NCBI GenBank assembly: GCA_903892415.1
Contig: CAITIQ010000311.1
Coordinates: 1-45,401, forward strand
Direction: 5' to 3'
DNA length: 45,401 nucleotides
Source: an uncultured delta proteobacterium
GTDB taxonomy: Bacteria; Myxococcota_A; Polyangia; Polyangiales; Polyangiaceae
A program made the position numbers and the translations under genes. Of this stretch, positions 1-7,793 are shown piece by piece. How positions within the stretch are numbered: position 1 is the first letter of the stretch; the number at the start of each line of letters is the position of its first letter. The notes beneath the pieces were generated by a model. It had not been told where the DNA came from, searched no databases, and saw nothing but the letters and a program-made list of their open reading frames with translations.

Positions 1-486
1 GAAGGATGCGCAGTTGGCAGCACAACCGAGCGTCCCGCCCGGGGAAGCCGGCAATAGGCTGGCGCAAGTTTGCTCGTTGAGTGCCGCTCCGTCACACACC
101 TCGCCGGGATCCAAAAGCCCGTTGCCGCACAGGGTGAAGCAGGTGTCGGCCAGGATTGCGCAGGTGCCGGTGCAGGTCAAAAGACCTTGCGGAGGTAAGC
201 CCAAAGCGGCGCAGCTCAACGACCCGAAGTCGAGCGTGTCGCAGGCCTCATCGCCCTCGACTTTGCCGTCGCCACACACGGTGGGAGCGCCTCCAACTCC
301 TTCGCCACCACCGCCGCTCGCTCCTACGCCCGCGCTCTCGCCGCCGCCGCCGTTGGTCGGGCCGGCTGCGCCTTGACCATCCGAGCCACCGTTGCCGTCG
401 CAGGCATCGTCGAAGCAGCGAATGGGCGACTTGCACGCTGTGACCGCAAGGGTCGCTAGAACGGTGGCGAAGATGGAGGCGCGCAT
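1..486 (-). CDS. Cys-rich lipoprotein, N-terminal part (runs off left edge)
   Basis: An open minus-strand frame runs from an ATG at 486 to the window edge, so the C-terminus is missing. The first residues form a short hydrophobic signal peptide ending in a lipobox (LAVTAC), predicting a lipoprotein. A low-complexity Gly/Ser/Ala linker follows (about residues 32-65), then two Cys-bearing repeats, CGDGKVEGDEACD and CGNGLLDPGEVCD. This C-G-(D/N)-G-x4-G-E-x-C-D pattern is the disulfide repeat common in myxobacterial surface proteins. The architecture suggests an outer-membrane or surface-exposed protein; its specific function is unknown. 162 residues are visible. No strong ribosome-binding site was seen upstream of the ATG. 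Confidence 0.75.
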   Translation of the reverse strand, partial: MRASIFATVLATLAVTACKSPIRCFDDACDGNGGSDGQGAAGPTNGGGGESAGVGASGGGGEGVGGAPTVCGDGKVEGDEACDTLDFGSLSCAALGLPPQGLLTCTGTCAILADTCFTLCGNGLLDPGEVCDGAALNEQTCASLLPASPGGTLGCAANCASF

Positions 487-562
487 CGCTAGGATGTTAC
501 CGAACCTGCGACCGACTGTCCCCATTACCCGTCGGAATTACCGCGGTGCAGGTGTGCTCGGG

Positions 563-583
563 CCACCCACATGCGTGGGGTGG
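563..583. other. Imperfect hairpin in the intergenic region upstream of rubrerythrin
   Basis: CCACCCAC and GTGGGGTGG flank a 4-nt loop, pairing with one bulged G. It lies in the 244-nt gap between the divergent lipoprotein gene and rubrerythrin. There is no T-run, so it may be an operator or a leader structure rather than a terminator. I found no convincing -35/-10 pair in this gap. Confidence 0.25.
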
Positions 584-730
584 AGCGGCGGCTGGACCGT
601 AAAGACACGTTGAGCCGGGGTGGGAGACCGTCTACACCAGCGGGCGTCGGTGCAAGGCGGGTCGCTTCTGCGAATCACGTCCGGCCCCAGACGAAAGCAC
701 CCGCTTCACCAACCAACAGAGGATGGAACG

Positions 731-1153
731 ATGGCAAAGCTTCTAGGCACGAAGACGCACGAGAATTTGAAGGCGGCATTCGCTGGAGAGAGCCAAGCGA
801 ACCGGCGCTACATGTACTTCGCCAAGGTCGCCGACGTGGAAGGCCGACCCGAGGTGGCCGGTCTTTTCAAGGACACGGCTGACGGTGAGACCGGCCACGC
901 GCACGGTCATCTCGACTACCTGCGTCAGGCAGGAGATCCGGCAACGGGTCTGCCGATCGGCACCACCGAGAAGAACCTCAAGGCCTCGGTTGCTGGCGAG
1001 ACGCACGAGTACGAGACGATGTACCCGAGCATGGCCAAGCAGGCTCGCGAAGAGGGCTTCGACGACGTGGCCGAGTGGTTCGAGACTCTGGCGAAAGCCG
1101 AGAAGTCTCACGCAGGTCGCTTCCAGAAGGCGCTCGAGGGTCTCGACTTCTGA
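731..1153 (+). CDS. Rubrerythrin family protein (short form, no rubredoxin domain)
   Basis: A 140-residue ferritin-like diiron protein. The N-terminus has the rubrerythrin signature ([20 protein letters not shown], residues 10-29) with the first-helix Glu and the second helix ending in [10 protein letters not shown]. The second half-repeat, [16 protein letters not shown] and AEKSHAGRF, supplies the remaining metal ligands. There is no C-terminal CxxC rubredoxin module, so it is a short peroxide-scavenging type. The ATG at 731 was chosen because AGAGGA lies about 7 nt upstream and family homology starts here; the frame is open further upstream to 620 but that part is non-homologous. It precedes an Fe-S oxidoreductase and a DUF3501 gene, a recurring neighbourhood that points to oxidative-stress or redox physiology. 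Confidence 0.93.
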   Translation: MAKLLGTKTHENLKAAFAGESQANRRYMYFAKVADVEGRPEVAGLFKDTADGETGHAHGHLDYLRQAGDPATGLPIGTTEKNLKASVAGETHEYETMYPSMAKQAREEGFDDVAEWFETLAKAEKSHAGRFQKALEGLDF

Positions 1154-1163
1154 GCTCTCGCGG

Positions 1164-1196
1164 GGGGTCTCTCTATCCGGGGAGACCCCGTTTTTC
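1164..1196 (+). terminator. Rho-independent terminator after rubrerythrin
   Basis: GGGGTCTC (1164-1171) and GAGACCCC (1182-1189) form a perfect 8-bp stem with a 10-nt loop, followed by GTTTTTCGTTTT. It ends 11 nt before the next ORF, so it probably attenuates rather than isolates the downstream operon. Confidence 0.85.
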
Positions 1197-1207
1197 GTTT
1201 TGATTCG

Positions 1208-2629
1208 ATGGCAGTGCACATGAGCAAGATCTCGAGAACTCCGGCCACTCCCCCTGCTACGTCTCCTTCGGACCCTCGCTACTTCGACGAGCGCGATCTG
1301 GAGCAGGAGCTGACGCGGACCTTTCAGATCTGCCACGAGTGCCGAATGTGCGTCGGCTACTGCAAGTCTTTCCCAGAGCTGTTCCAGCGCATCGACCGCG
1401 ACATCGACAAAGCCCGCGCCGAAGGCGCCGAGGCTCTCGACGCGCAGGACTTTCGCGCGGTGATGGATGAGTGCTGGCAGTGCAAGCTTTGTTTCGTCAA
1501 GTGCCCCTACACGAAGGATGATGACGCCAGCGAGCTGCTCGATTTCCCGCGGCTGATGGCGCGCACCAAAGCGGTGCTTTCGCGGCGTGAGGGTGTACCG
1601 GTGGTGGACCGCGTGCTCGGTGAGCCGCAGCTGGTTGGAGCGCTCGGCGCCGGCGTGTTTGCCCCTTTGACCAACTTCGTTCACCGCAACCGGTTGGTGC
1701 GGAAGACGCAGGAGAAGGTGCTCGGGATCAGCTCGGAGTTCCCCATCCCGCCGATGGCGAAAGAGCGTTTCTCCACCTGGATCGAGAAGCACCACGCCGA
1801 AGAGCGCCCCAAGCTCGAACATCAGGTCGTGCTCTTCACGACTTGCTACGGCGAGTTCAACGCTCCTTCGGTCCCTGCCGCCGCCGTTCGCGTGCTCGAG
1901 CACAACGGTTTCAATGTGTTGCTACCAGGAGAGAGTGAACCTGGGGACGCCCTGGCTGCCGCCACGTGCTGCGGCATGCCCAACTTGGACGGCGGGGACG
2001 TGGATGCCTTCGTCAAGAAGGTCGAGCACAACGTGGCGCTGCTGCTGCCGCAGGTCGAAGCCGGGTTGAAGATCATCGTGCCGAGCCCTACCTGCGGCTA
2101 CACCATGAAGCGCGAGTGGCCCGAGTACGTGCCCACCGCGGCGGCTCGCAAAGTGGCAGCGGCCACCATGGACCTGATGGAGTTCCTGGTGAGCCTCGGC
2201 AAGAAGAAGCAGCTCAAGCTGGAGTTCAAGAAGAGCCTCGGGACGGTCGCGTATCACGTGGCTTGCCACCTCAAGGCCCAGAAGATCGGCTTCCCGGGGC
2301 AGCGTCTGCTGTCCAAGGTCGAGGGCACAGACGTGCGCTCGGTCGAGGAATGCAGCGCCGTTGACGGGACGTGGGGCATGAAGGCCAAGAACTACGCCAC
2401 CGGCCGCAAATACGCCCAGAAGCTTATCCGCGGGGTCAGTGAGCTGGAGCCGGATCTGATCGTGACCGACTGCACGCTCTCTGCGCTGCGTATCGACTTC
2501 GAGATCAAGAACGGCCTTCGACCTCCGGTGCGCGTCGTCCACCCGATCGAGGCGGTCGCCGAAGCGTACGGCCTCATGGATGCCGTGGGCACTTCGGGCG
2601 TGACCGTCGTCGAAGCATCCGTCGAATGA
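1208..2629 (+). CDS. Heterodisulfide-reductase/GlpC-type (Fe-S) oxidoreductase
   Basis: A 473-residue soluble protein with two 4Fe-4S binding motifs near the N-terminus, CHECRMCVGYC (about residues 39-49) and CWQCKLCFVKCP (about 88-99). Two CCG-type cysteine modules follow in the C-terminal half (TTCYGEF and ATCCGMPNLDGGD; then VACHLKAQ and EECSAVDGTWGMK). This is the layout of GlpC/HdrD-like electron-transfer subunits. It is not a full glycerol-3-phosphate dehydrogenase system, because no glpA or glpB is nearby. The neighbours rubrerythrin (upstream) and DUF3501 (downstream) form a conserved trio, so it may deliver electrons for peroxide reduction (inference). The start could also be the ATG at 1220; neither has a clear Shine-Dalgarno sequence. 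Confidence 0.88.
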   Translation: MAVHMSKISRTPATPPATSPSDPRYFDERDLEQELTRTFQICHECRMCVGYCKSFPELFQRIDRDIDKARAEGAEALDAQDFRAVMDECWQCKLCFVKCPYTKDDDASELLDFPRLMARTKAVLSRREGVPVVDRVLGEPQLVGALGAGVFAPLTNFVHRNRLVRKTQEKVLGISSEFPIPPMAKERFSTWIEKHHAEERPKLEHQVVLFTTCYGEFNAPSVPAAAVRVLEHNGFNVLLPGESEPGDALAAATCCGMPNLDGGDVDAFVKKVEHNVALLLPQVEAGLKIIVPSPTCGYTMKREWPEYVPTAAARKVAAATMDLMEFLVSLGKKKQLKLEFKKSLGTVAYHVACHLKAQKIGFPGQRLLSKVEGTDVRSVEECSAVDGTWGMKAKNYATGRKYAQKLIRGVSELEPDLIVTDCTLSALRIDFEIKNGLRPPVRVVHPIEAVAEAYGLMDAVGTSGVTVVEASVE

Positions 2630-2662
2630 TCAAGCCGGCCTCGGCCGGAGTTAGGAGTCACC

Positions 2663-3253
2663 ATGTTGCCGATCGTAAGGAACGAAGTTCTGGGTATCGC
2701 CGCATACGAGGAGATTCGGCCGCATTTTCGCAGCCGGGTGATCCAGCTCAAAAAGTCGAGACGGGTCGCCTTGGGCAACATCATGACGGCGATCTTCGAG
2801 AATCGGGACAGCGTGCTGCTGCAGATTCAGGAGATGGTTCGCACCGAGCGCATCACGCAAGAGTCGGCGATCGCGCACGAAATCGAGACCTACAATGACC
2901 TGCTCCCAGGGCTGAACCAGCTCTCGCTCACGCTGACGATCGAGATCGCCGAGAAGGAGGCCCGCGAGAGCATGCTCGAGAAGCTCGCCGGGCTAGAGGA
3001 GAAGCTGGCGTTGGTTTTCGACGGCCACGTGAGCCAAGGTCAGGCCAAAGATCGCTCGGTGGAAGGCATCGCGCGAACCACGGCGGTCCATTATTTCAAG
3101 TTTGATCTGTCGGTGGAGGCGGTCGCGGCGCTGGCCCGCCCCACGGTCGAGGTGAAGCTGGTTTCCCAGCACCCGGCCTATCCCGTCGAGGTCGTGTTTA
3201 GCCCCGCCGTCGTGGCACAGCTGCGGGAAGACCTAGCGGCTCCCAGTTCGTGA
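2663..3253 (+). CDS. DUF3501 family protein
   Basis: A 196-residue cytoplasmic protein with no signal peptide. The N-terminal pattern (EEIRPHFRSRVIQLKKSRRVALG, residues 14-36, shown here only as a landmark in two parts: EEIRPHFRSRVI and QLKKSRRVALG) and the Q-EMVRTERI region are typical of DUF3501. That family is found beside rubrerythrin and GlpC-like Fe-S proteins. The function is unknown; the helical, charged middle (residues 60-120) and the context suggest an accessory role to the upstream Fe-S oxidoreductase. AGGAG at 2653-2657, 5 nt before the ATG, supports the start. Its stop overlaps the next gene's GTG (GTGA). Confidence 0.85.
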   Translation: MLPIVRNEVLGIAAYEEIRPHFRSRVIQLKKSRRVALGNIMTAIFENRDSVLLQIQEMVRTERITQESAIAHEIETYNDLLPGLNQLSLTLTIEIAEKEARESMLEKLAGLEEKLALVFDGHVSQGQAKDRSVEGIARTTAVHYFKFDLSVEAVAALARPTVEVKLVSQHPAYPVEVVFSPAVVAQLREDLAAPSS

Positions 3254-3675
3254 TTGTCTACCAGCGCAAGGTCCGCTTCGAAGAGGTGGATGCTGCGCGC
3301 ATCCTTTTCTTCGCGCGCTTCCTCAACATCGCCCACGAGGCGATGGAGCACTTCTTCGACGGCCTCGAGGGCGGCTACTGCGCTCTCATCACCAAGCGAG
3401 AGATCGGGCTTCCCGCTGTGGACGTCCACATGTCCTTCAAGTCGCCGGTCCGCTACGGCGATACCCTAGACGTTCGAACCTCCGCCGCTCGCATCGGCAA
3501 GCGGAGCGCCGTGGTTCGCTACGAGCTGATGAACGCGGAGGACTCGCGCCTGTGCGCCGAGGTGCTGCACACGGTCGTCTCGACCAACCTGGTCACCCTC
3601 AGCTCGATCGATCTTCCGTCAGATATTCGCGCCATCCTAGAGCAGCACCTCGAGCTGCGTGAGCCCTCACCATGA
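3250..3675 (+). CDS. Acyl-CoA thioesterase, 4HBT/YbgC-like hotdog fold
   Basis: 141 residues, the usual length for a single hotdog domain. The N-terminus reads VRFEEVDAARILFFARFLNIAHEA, corresponding to the YbgC/4HBT active-site loop. The catalytic Asp lies in EVDAAR, where the family has x-T/V-D-x-x-G-I/R-x-Y/F. It probably hydrolyses a small acyl-CoA. The GTG start at 3250 overlaps the DUF3501 stop, and its own stop overlaps the rpiA start (ATGA at 3672-3675), so the three genes are translationally coupled. The substrate cannot be inferred from sequence. Confidence 0.85.
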   Translation: MIVYQRKVRFEEVDAARILFFARFLNIAHEAMEHFFDGLEGGYCALITKREIGLPAVDVHMSFKSPVRYGDTLDVRTSAARIGKRSAVVRYELMNAEDSRLCAEVLHTVVSTNLVTLSSIDLPSDIRAILEQHLELREPSP

Positions 3676-4361
3676 CCGACCAAATCTCCGCTCTCGACCG
3701 TGTGGCTGTGCGAGCGTTGCAGGAGGTGCAGAGCGGTATGCGCCTCGGCCTTGGAACAGGGCGCGCAGCGGAAGCGTTCATTCGCAACTTGGGAGAACGC
3801 GTGCGAGAGGGCTTGCAGGTCGTCGGGGTGGCTACGAGTGAACGCTCGGCCAAGCTTGCGCGCGAGGTAGGGATCGCGGTCGAGCCGCTGTCGCAGAGCC
3901 TTCCGCTGGATGCAGCGTTCGATGGGGCTGACGAGGTCGCTGGCGATCTCTCGCTGACCAAAGGCCTCGGCGGCGCCATGCTGCGTGAGCGTGTGGTGGC
4001 GGCCGACGCAAAACGCTTCTTCGTCCTGGTGACGCCGGAAAAGCTGGTCGCGCGGCTTGGGGAGCGCTCGCCGCTGCCGGTGGAGGTCGTTCCTTTTGCG
4101 TTGCCGACGGTGAGCCGTGCAGCCCTCGGACTGTGTGCCGAAGCTCGCCTGCGTACGGCCAACGGCGAGCCCGTTCACACCGACAACGGCAATCTGGTCT
4201 TGGATTTGTTCAGCGCCCCCGGCGGCTGGCCCGACGCCCGAGCACTCGATCAAGCGGTGCGTGCGCTTCCCGGCGTGGTGGACACGGGGTTCTTCTTCGC
4301 AATGACCACCGCTGTATTCGTCGCTGACGAGAGCGCCGTCCGGGTACTCGAGCCTTCATGA
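3672..4361 (+). CDS. rpiA: Ribose-5-phosphate isomerase A
   Basis: A 229-residue protein of the usual RpiA length. It interconverts ribose-5-phosphate and ribulose-5-phosphate in the non-oxidative pentose phosphate pathway. Visible motifs are the phosphate-binding GLGTGRAAEAFI (residues 26-37), DGADE (84-88) with the catalytic Asp pair, and KGLGGAMLRER (97-107) with the catalytic Glu. The canonical GSGST is GLGTG here, an acceptable variant. The ATG overlaps the thioesterase stop, and the stop overlaps the start of the next lipoprotein gene. I see no pathway link with the flanking genes. Confidence 0.93.
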   Translation: MTDQISALDRVAVRALQEVQSGMRLGLGTGRAAEAFIRNLGERVREGLQVVGVATSERSAKLAREVGIAVEPLSQSLPLDAAFDGADEVAGDLSLTKGLGGAMLRERVVAADAKRFFVLVTPEKLVARLGERSPLPVEVVPFALPTVSRAALGLCAEARLRTANGEPVHTDNGNLVLDLFSAPGGWPDARALDQAVRALPGVVDTGFFFAMTTAVFVADESAVRVLEPS

Positions 4362-6703
4362 GCTGGGCGCCGCGTTGGCTCTTGGCGGTGCTGTTGCTCG
4401 CAGGCTGCGGGGATGACAGCGCGCCGACGACCAACTGCGAGCCACTCGAGCAGGAGCTTTGCTACCTGGGGCCGGAGGGCACCGAGGGCGTCGGAGCTTG
4501 TCGTGCCGGCGTTCGTACCTGTTCGGCCGACGGCAGCACCTACTCGCCTTGCCAAAGTCAAATTCTGCCGAGCGCAGAGGACTGTGGAACCGCGCTCGAC
4601 GACGACTGTGACGGTGAGGTCAACGAAGCCTGCGAGTGCGTCCCTGGCACCTTTCGCAAATGCTACAGCGGTCCTGCGTCTTCGTTAGGCGTTGGGGCTT
4701 GCGAGGGAGGGACGCAATGGTGCCGCGAGGACGGGCTAGGTTTCGACGCCTGCCAAGGCGAGATCGTCCCGAGTGCTGAAGACTGCACCAACTCCACGGA
4801 TGACGACTGCGACGGTCAGGTCAACCAGGCGGAAGTTTGCGTTTGCAGCGCGGGTGACGTCGTCGCTTGTTACTCCGGCCCGCAAGGCACCGAGGGGGTT
4901 GGGGCTTGCGTCGCTGGCGCTCAAGCCTGCCTCCCGGAGGGCGGCGCCTTCGGCCCTTGCGAGTTCGAGATTGGTCCCTCCGAAGAGGATTGTGCGACGC
5001 CGTTTGATGAAGATTGTGATGGTCTCAGCAACGAAGCCGACGCGGGCTGCAGCTGCTCGTCCGGTGAAAGCCAACCTTGCTACTCGGGGCCTGAGGCTAC
5101 CGCTGGGGTCGGGGTGTGCGGCTTCGGTCAGCAAAGCTGCGCGGCCTCGGGCGACGGCTTCGGCGCCTGCGTCGGTGACGTCGTTCCCTCGGCCGAGAAC
5201 TGCGCGACCCCGCTCGACGATGACTGCGACGGTGAGATCAACGAGGAGGAGGCTGGTTGCGAGTGCACGCCGCAGACGAGCGAGCTTTGTTACACCGGTC
5301 CGGACTTCACGCTCAACGTTGGTACTTGCCGCGCTGGCATGCGCACTTGCAACGCCACAGGGCAATGGGCCCCTTGCGTTGATGAAGTGCTGCCCATCGA
5401 TGATGACTGCCTAACAGCGCTCGACGAGAACTGCGACGGTGCGGTCAACGAGCCGAACTCAGGCTGCTTCTGTTCGCTCGAGTATGAATTGTCGCTGGAG
5501 AGCGAGAACTGCGTCCTCGACTATGGCGAGTCGGCGTTCCGCAAGCCGATCGTCGCGCTGCCTCGCGAGCTCGGGGCAGATGCGCAGGGCAACGCCTACG
5601 CCTTGATGGTGCGCGAGGAGGAGGAACTCTACCCGGACTTCGAGCCCGTCCCGTCGCCGCTCATCCCCTCGGCCTTGTTCTCGCGTTACCTACCCAACGG
5701 AGATTTCTTTTGGGGCGTCGAGGTCACCGGCAGCTTGCTCCCCGAGGCCGGTTTCAGCCAGACCTACAACTTGTACGTCTCACCGAGCGGGGACTTCGCT
5801 TTGACCGCGCCCACCGAGGCCGGTGCCACGAGCGCGTTTGGCGCAGCGACTTGGAGTTGGCCGCAGTCTGCCTACCGAATCTTGTACTCGGTCGACGCTT
5901 ACGGCTTCCCGTACTTCGCGGCGTCGGTACCGCGTCACTCTGTTGCGGAGACCCAGACCGCGCTCCACTCGATCGCGATGACGGAGCAGGGGTCGGTCTT
6001 CTACGCCAATGGAACGGCGCTCGCCCACCTCTTGAAGTACGACTTTTTCGGTTCGCTCGAGTGGGATCTGGATCTCGAACTCGACCTCGACGACGTGGCC
6101 ATCGCCGGCACGGATAACGACGGTGTGATTCTGGCGTTCACCACCAACGTATTGATCGACTGGGGGATCGACCCGCTGCCGCTGTTGCCGGGCTCATCGT
6201 CGGACCTGATCCTCGCCCGCTACGACTCAGCCGGGAACCTCGTGTGGGTGGTGCGTCCGCTGCCTTCAGCGCGCGTGCTCGAGGCGCGGATCGAGAACGG
6301 TGTATTGGCAGTCGTGGAGCCGACTCGTCTGCTTCGCTTCGACACCGGCGACGGCTCGATCCTTTCGCTGGATTCGTTGCCGGGGGCGGAGCTGCCCGCG
6401 TCCTCGTTTGCGGTGGTCGGCGCGGAAGGCGTGCTCCACACGCGCAACGGTGTCTCCGCGGTGGACTTCGGCTTGGGCGAGCTCGAGCCGTACGGCGGCC
6501 AAAGCACTGGACTCATGTTCGCGTTGCGAGAGGTTGGTGGGACCCGCTGGTCTCGCGCTCCGCTGGCCAATGAGCTCGTGGTCGCAGCGGCACCCGGGAA
6601 CGTTCTGCTCGGAGCGGTACGCGCCGACGAAGACATCGATTTGGATGGAACGCTGCAGCCGCTGATGGAGCCGCAGCACTTCCTCGTTCGCTTCGCCTAT
6701 TAG
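4358..6703 (+). CDS. Large lipoprotein with five MopE-type DxDCDG repeats and a C-terminal propeller-like region
   Basis: 781 residues. A signal peptide with lipobox (LLLAGC, residues 12-17) predicts a lipoprotein. Residues about 27-370 contain five tandem Cys-rich repeats of roughly 65 residues. Each has CYSGPxGTxGVGxC, a PSAEDC box, and an acidic DDDCDGxxNE loop like the putative metal-binding motif first described for MopE. The last ~400 residues lack this repeat and show strands resembling SBBP/propeller blades (DAQGNAYAL, YVSPSGDFALT, RYDSAGNLVW). A surface metal- or substrate-binding role is inferred only from architecture. It starts with ATGA overlap on rpiA. A 26-nt hairpin and the convergent PilT-like gene follow. 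Confidence 0.85.
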   Translation: MSWAPRWLLAVLLLAGCGDDSAPTTNCEPLEQELCYLGPEGTEGVGACRAGVRTCSADGSTYSPCQSQILPSAEDCGTALDDDCDGEVNEACECVPGTFRKCYSGPASSLGVGACEGGTQWCREDGLGFDACQGEIVPSAEDCTNSTDDDCDGQVNQAEVCVCSAGDVVACYSGPQGTEGVGACVAGAQACLPEGGAFGPCEFEIGPSEEDCATPFDEDCDGLSNEADAGCSCSSGESQPCYSGPEATAGVGVCGFGQQSCAASGDGFGACVGDVVPSAENCATPLDDDCDGEINEEEAGCECTPQTSELCYTGPDFTLNVGTCRAGMRTCNATGQWAPCVDEVLPIDDDCLTALDENCDGAVNEPNSGCFCSLEYELSLESENCVLDYGESAFRKPIVALPRELGADAQGNAYALMVREEEELYPDFEPVPSPLIPSALFSRYLPNGDFFWGVEVTGSLLPEAGFSQTYNLYVSPSGDFALTAPTEAGATSAFGAATWSWPQSAYRILYSVDAYGFPYFAASVPRHSVAETQTALHSIAMTEQGSVFYANGTALAHLLKYDFFGSLEWDLDLELDLDDVAIAGTDNDGVILAFTTNVLIDWGIDPLPLLPGSSSDLILARYDSAGNLVWVVRPLPSARVLEARIENGVLAVVEPTRLLRFDTGDGSILSLDSLPGAELPASSFAVVGAEGVLHTRNGVSAVDFGLGELEPYGGQSTGLMFALREVGGTRWSRAPLANELVVAAAPGNVLLGAVRADEDIDLDGTLQPLMEPQHFLVRFAY

Positions 6704-6709
6704 TGAACC

Positions 6710-6735
6710 GGGCTAGCCCAACTGCGGACTAGCCC
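6710..6735. terminator. Hairpin between convergent genes, possible bidirectional terminator
   Basis: GGGCTAG (6710-6716) and CTAGCCC (6729-6735) pair perfectly around a 12-nt loop. The right arm contains the stop codon of the minus-strand PilT-like gene. No T-tract is present on either side, so intrinsic termination is uncertain. Confidence 0.4.
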
Positions 6736-7793
6736 AGCCGGCCCAACATTCTCGCCAGAGCCTCCTTGTCGCGACCACGGGCGAGCGCGTCCTCGCTTTT
6801 CAGCAGACCGGCTTTCACGAGCCCCGCCAGCGCCATATCCATCGTCTGCATGCCCACTTGGCCGCCGGCCTGCATGATGTTCGCAATTTGGTGGGTCTTG
6901 CCATCGCGGATCATCGCAGCCAGCCCGCTGTTGCTGCGCAGGATCTCGTGCGCGGCCGCGCGACCCTTCCCGTCGGCCGCGGGGATCAGCTCTTGCGCAA
7001 CGATCGCCACCAGGCTCTCGGCCAACAGACCTCGAATCATCGGCTGGTCCTCGGCGAGAAAGGCGTTCACGAAGCGGTCGATGGTCGCTGGCGCGCTGTT
7101 GGTGTGCACGGTGGCAAACACCAACACGCCGAAGCTCGCAAGCCGCAGCGCGAGCGCCATCGTCTCGGCGTTGCGCAGTTCTCCGACGAGGATCACTTCG
7201 GCATCCTCGCGACCGGCGTTCTTCATCGCCGTCTGAAAATCCGGAGCGTGCTTACCGACTTCGCGCTGGGTGATGCGCGCTTTGATGGACGAGTGCACGA
7301 ACTCGATCGGGTCCTCGATGGTCAGGATGTGGCAGGCGCGAGTTTCGTTGATGTGCCGAATCATCGCGGCGAGCGTCGTGCTTTTGCCCGAGCCGGTGGG
7401 GCCGGTGACCAGCACGAGTCCCCGCTGCTCGTTGGAGATCGCGGTGAGCACCGCGGGCGCGCCGAGATCGGCGAGCGATGCGACCTTGCTCGGGATAACC
7501 CGAAAGACCGCGCCAAATCCGGTGGTCTTGCGAAAGTAGCTCGCGCGGAATCGCGCCTTGTCCCCGTGCGCATAGGCAAAGTCGAGATCGTTCTCGGTCT
7601 CGAGCTTTGCGCGCGTGGGCGCATCAATGATGCTGAACAGCCAGTTCTCGATCTCGAGCGGTGTGCAGCTCGAGGTCCGCAGCGGTGTTAGCTCGCCGCG
7701 TATCCGAGCGAGCGGCGGCTTTCCCGCTCCAAGGTGCAGGTCGCTGCCTTTGCGTGCGAGCAGCGCGTCGAAAAGGTCGGCCATGGTTGTCAT
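6729..7793 (-). CDS. PilT-like type IV pilus/secretion ATPase (downstream copy)
   Basis: 354 residues, the length of a PilT retraction ATPase. The N-terminal domain starts SDLHLGAGKPPLARIRGEL. Walker A is GPTGSGKST (131-139), the Asp box is IEDPIEF, and Walker B is ILVGELRN. The His box reads FGVLVFATVHTNSA: the first His of the usual TGHLVFATLHTNSA is lost (TGH to FGV) while the second is kept. The C-terminal PilT-like region with AAHEIL and HQIANIMQAG is present. The ATG at 7793 overlaps the stop of the upstream ATPase (ATGA), so the two are made together. It likely powers pilus or secretion dynamics for twitching/gliding. PilU- or PilT-paralogue status cannot be decided here. Confidence 0.88.
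   Translation of the reverse strand: MTTMADLFDALLARKGSDLHLGAGKPPLARIRGELTPLRTSSCTPLEIENWLFSIIDAPTRAKLETENDLDFAYAHGDKARFRASYFRKTTGFGAVFRVIPSKVASLADLGAPAVLTAISNEQRGLVLVTGPTGSGKSTTLAAMIRHINETRACHILTIEDPIEFVHSSIKARITQREVGKHAPDFQTAMKNAGREDAEVILVGELRNAETMALALRLASFGVLVFATVHTNSAPATIDRFVNAFLAEDQPMIRGLLAESLVAIVAQELIPAADGKGRAAAHEILRSNSGLAAMIRDGKTHQIANIMQAGGQVGMQTMDMALAGLVKAGLLKSEDALARGRDKEALARMLGRLG

Noticed and set aside
743..1903. 386-codon minus-strand open frame across rubrerythrin and the Fe-S gene
   Set aside because: Arg/Leu/Val-rich antisense shadow in high-GC DNA; both plus-strand genes have clear family motifs.
6858..7691. 277-codon plus-strand open frame
   Set aside because: Antisense to the downstream PilT-like ATPase, whose Walker motifs are unambiguous.
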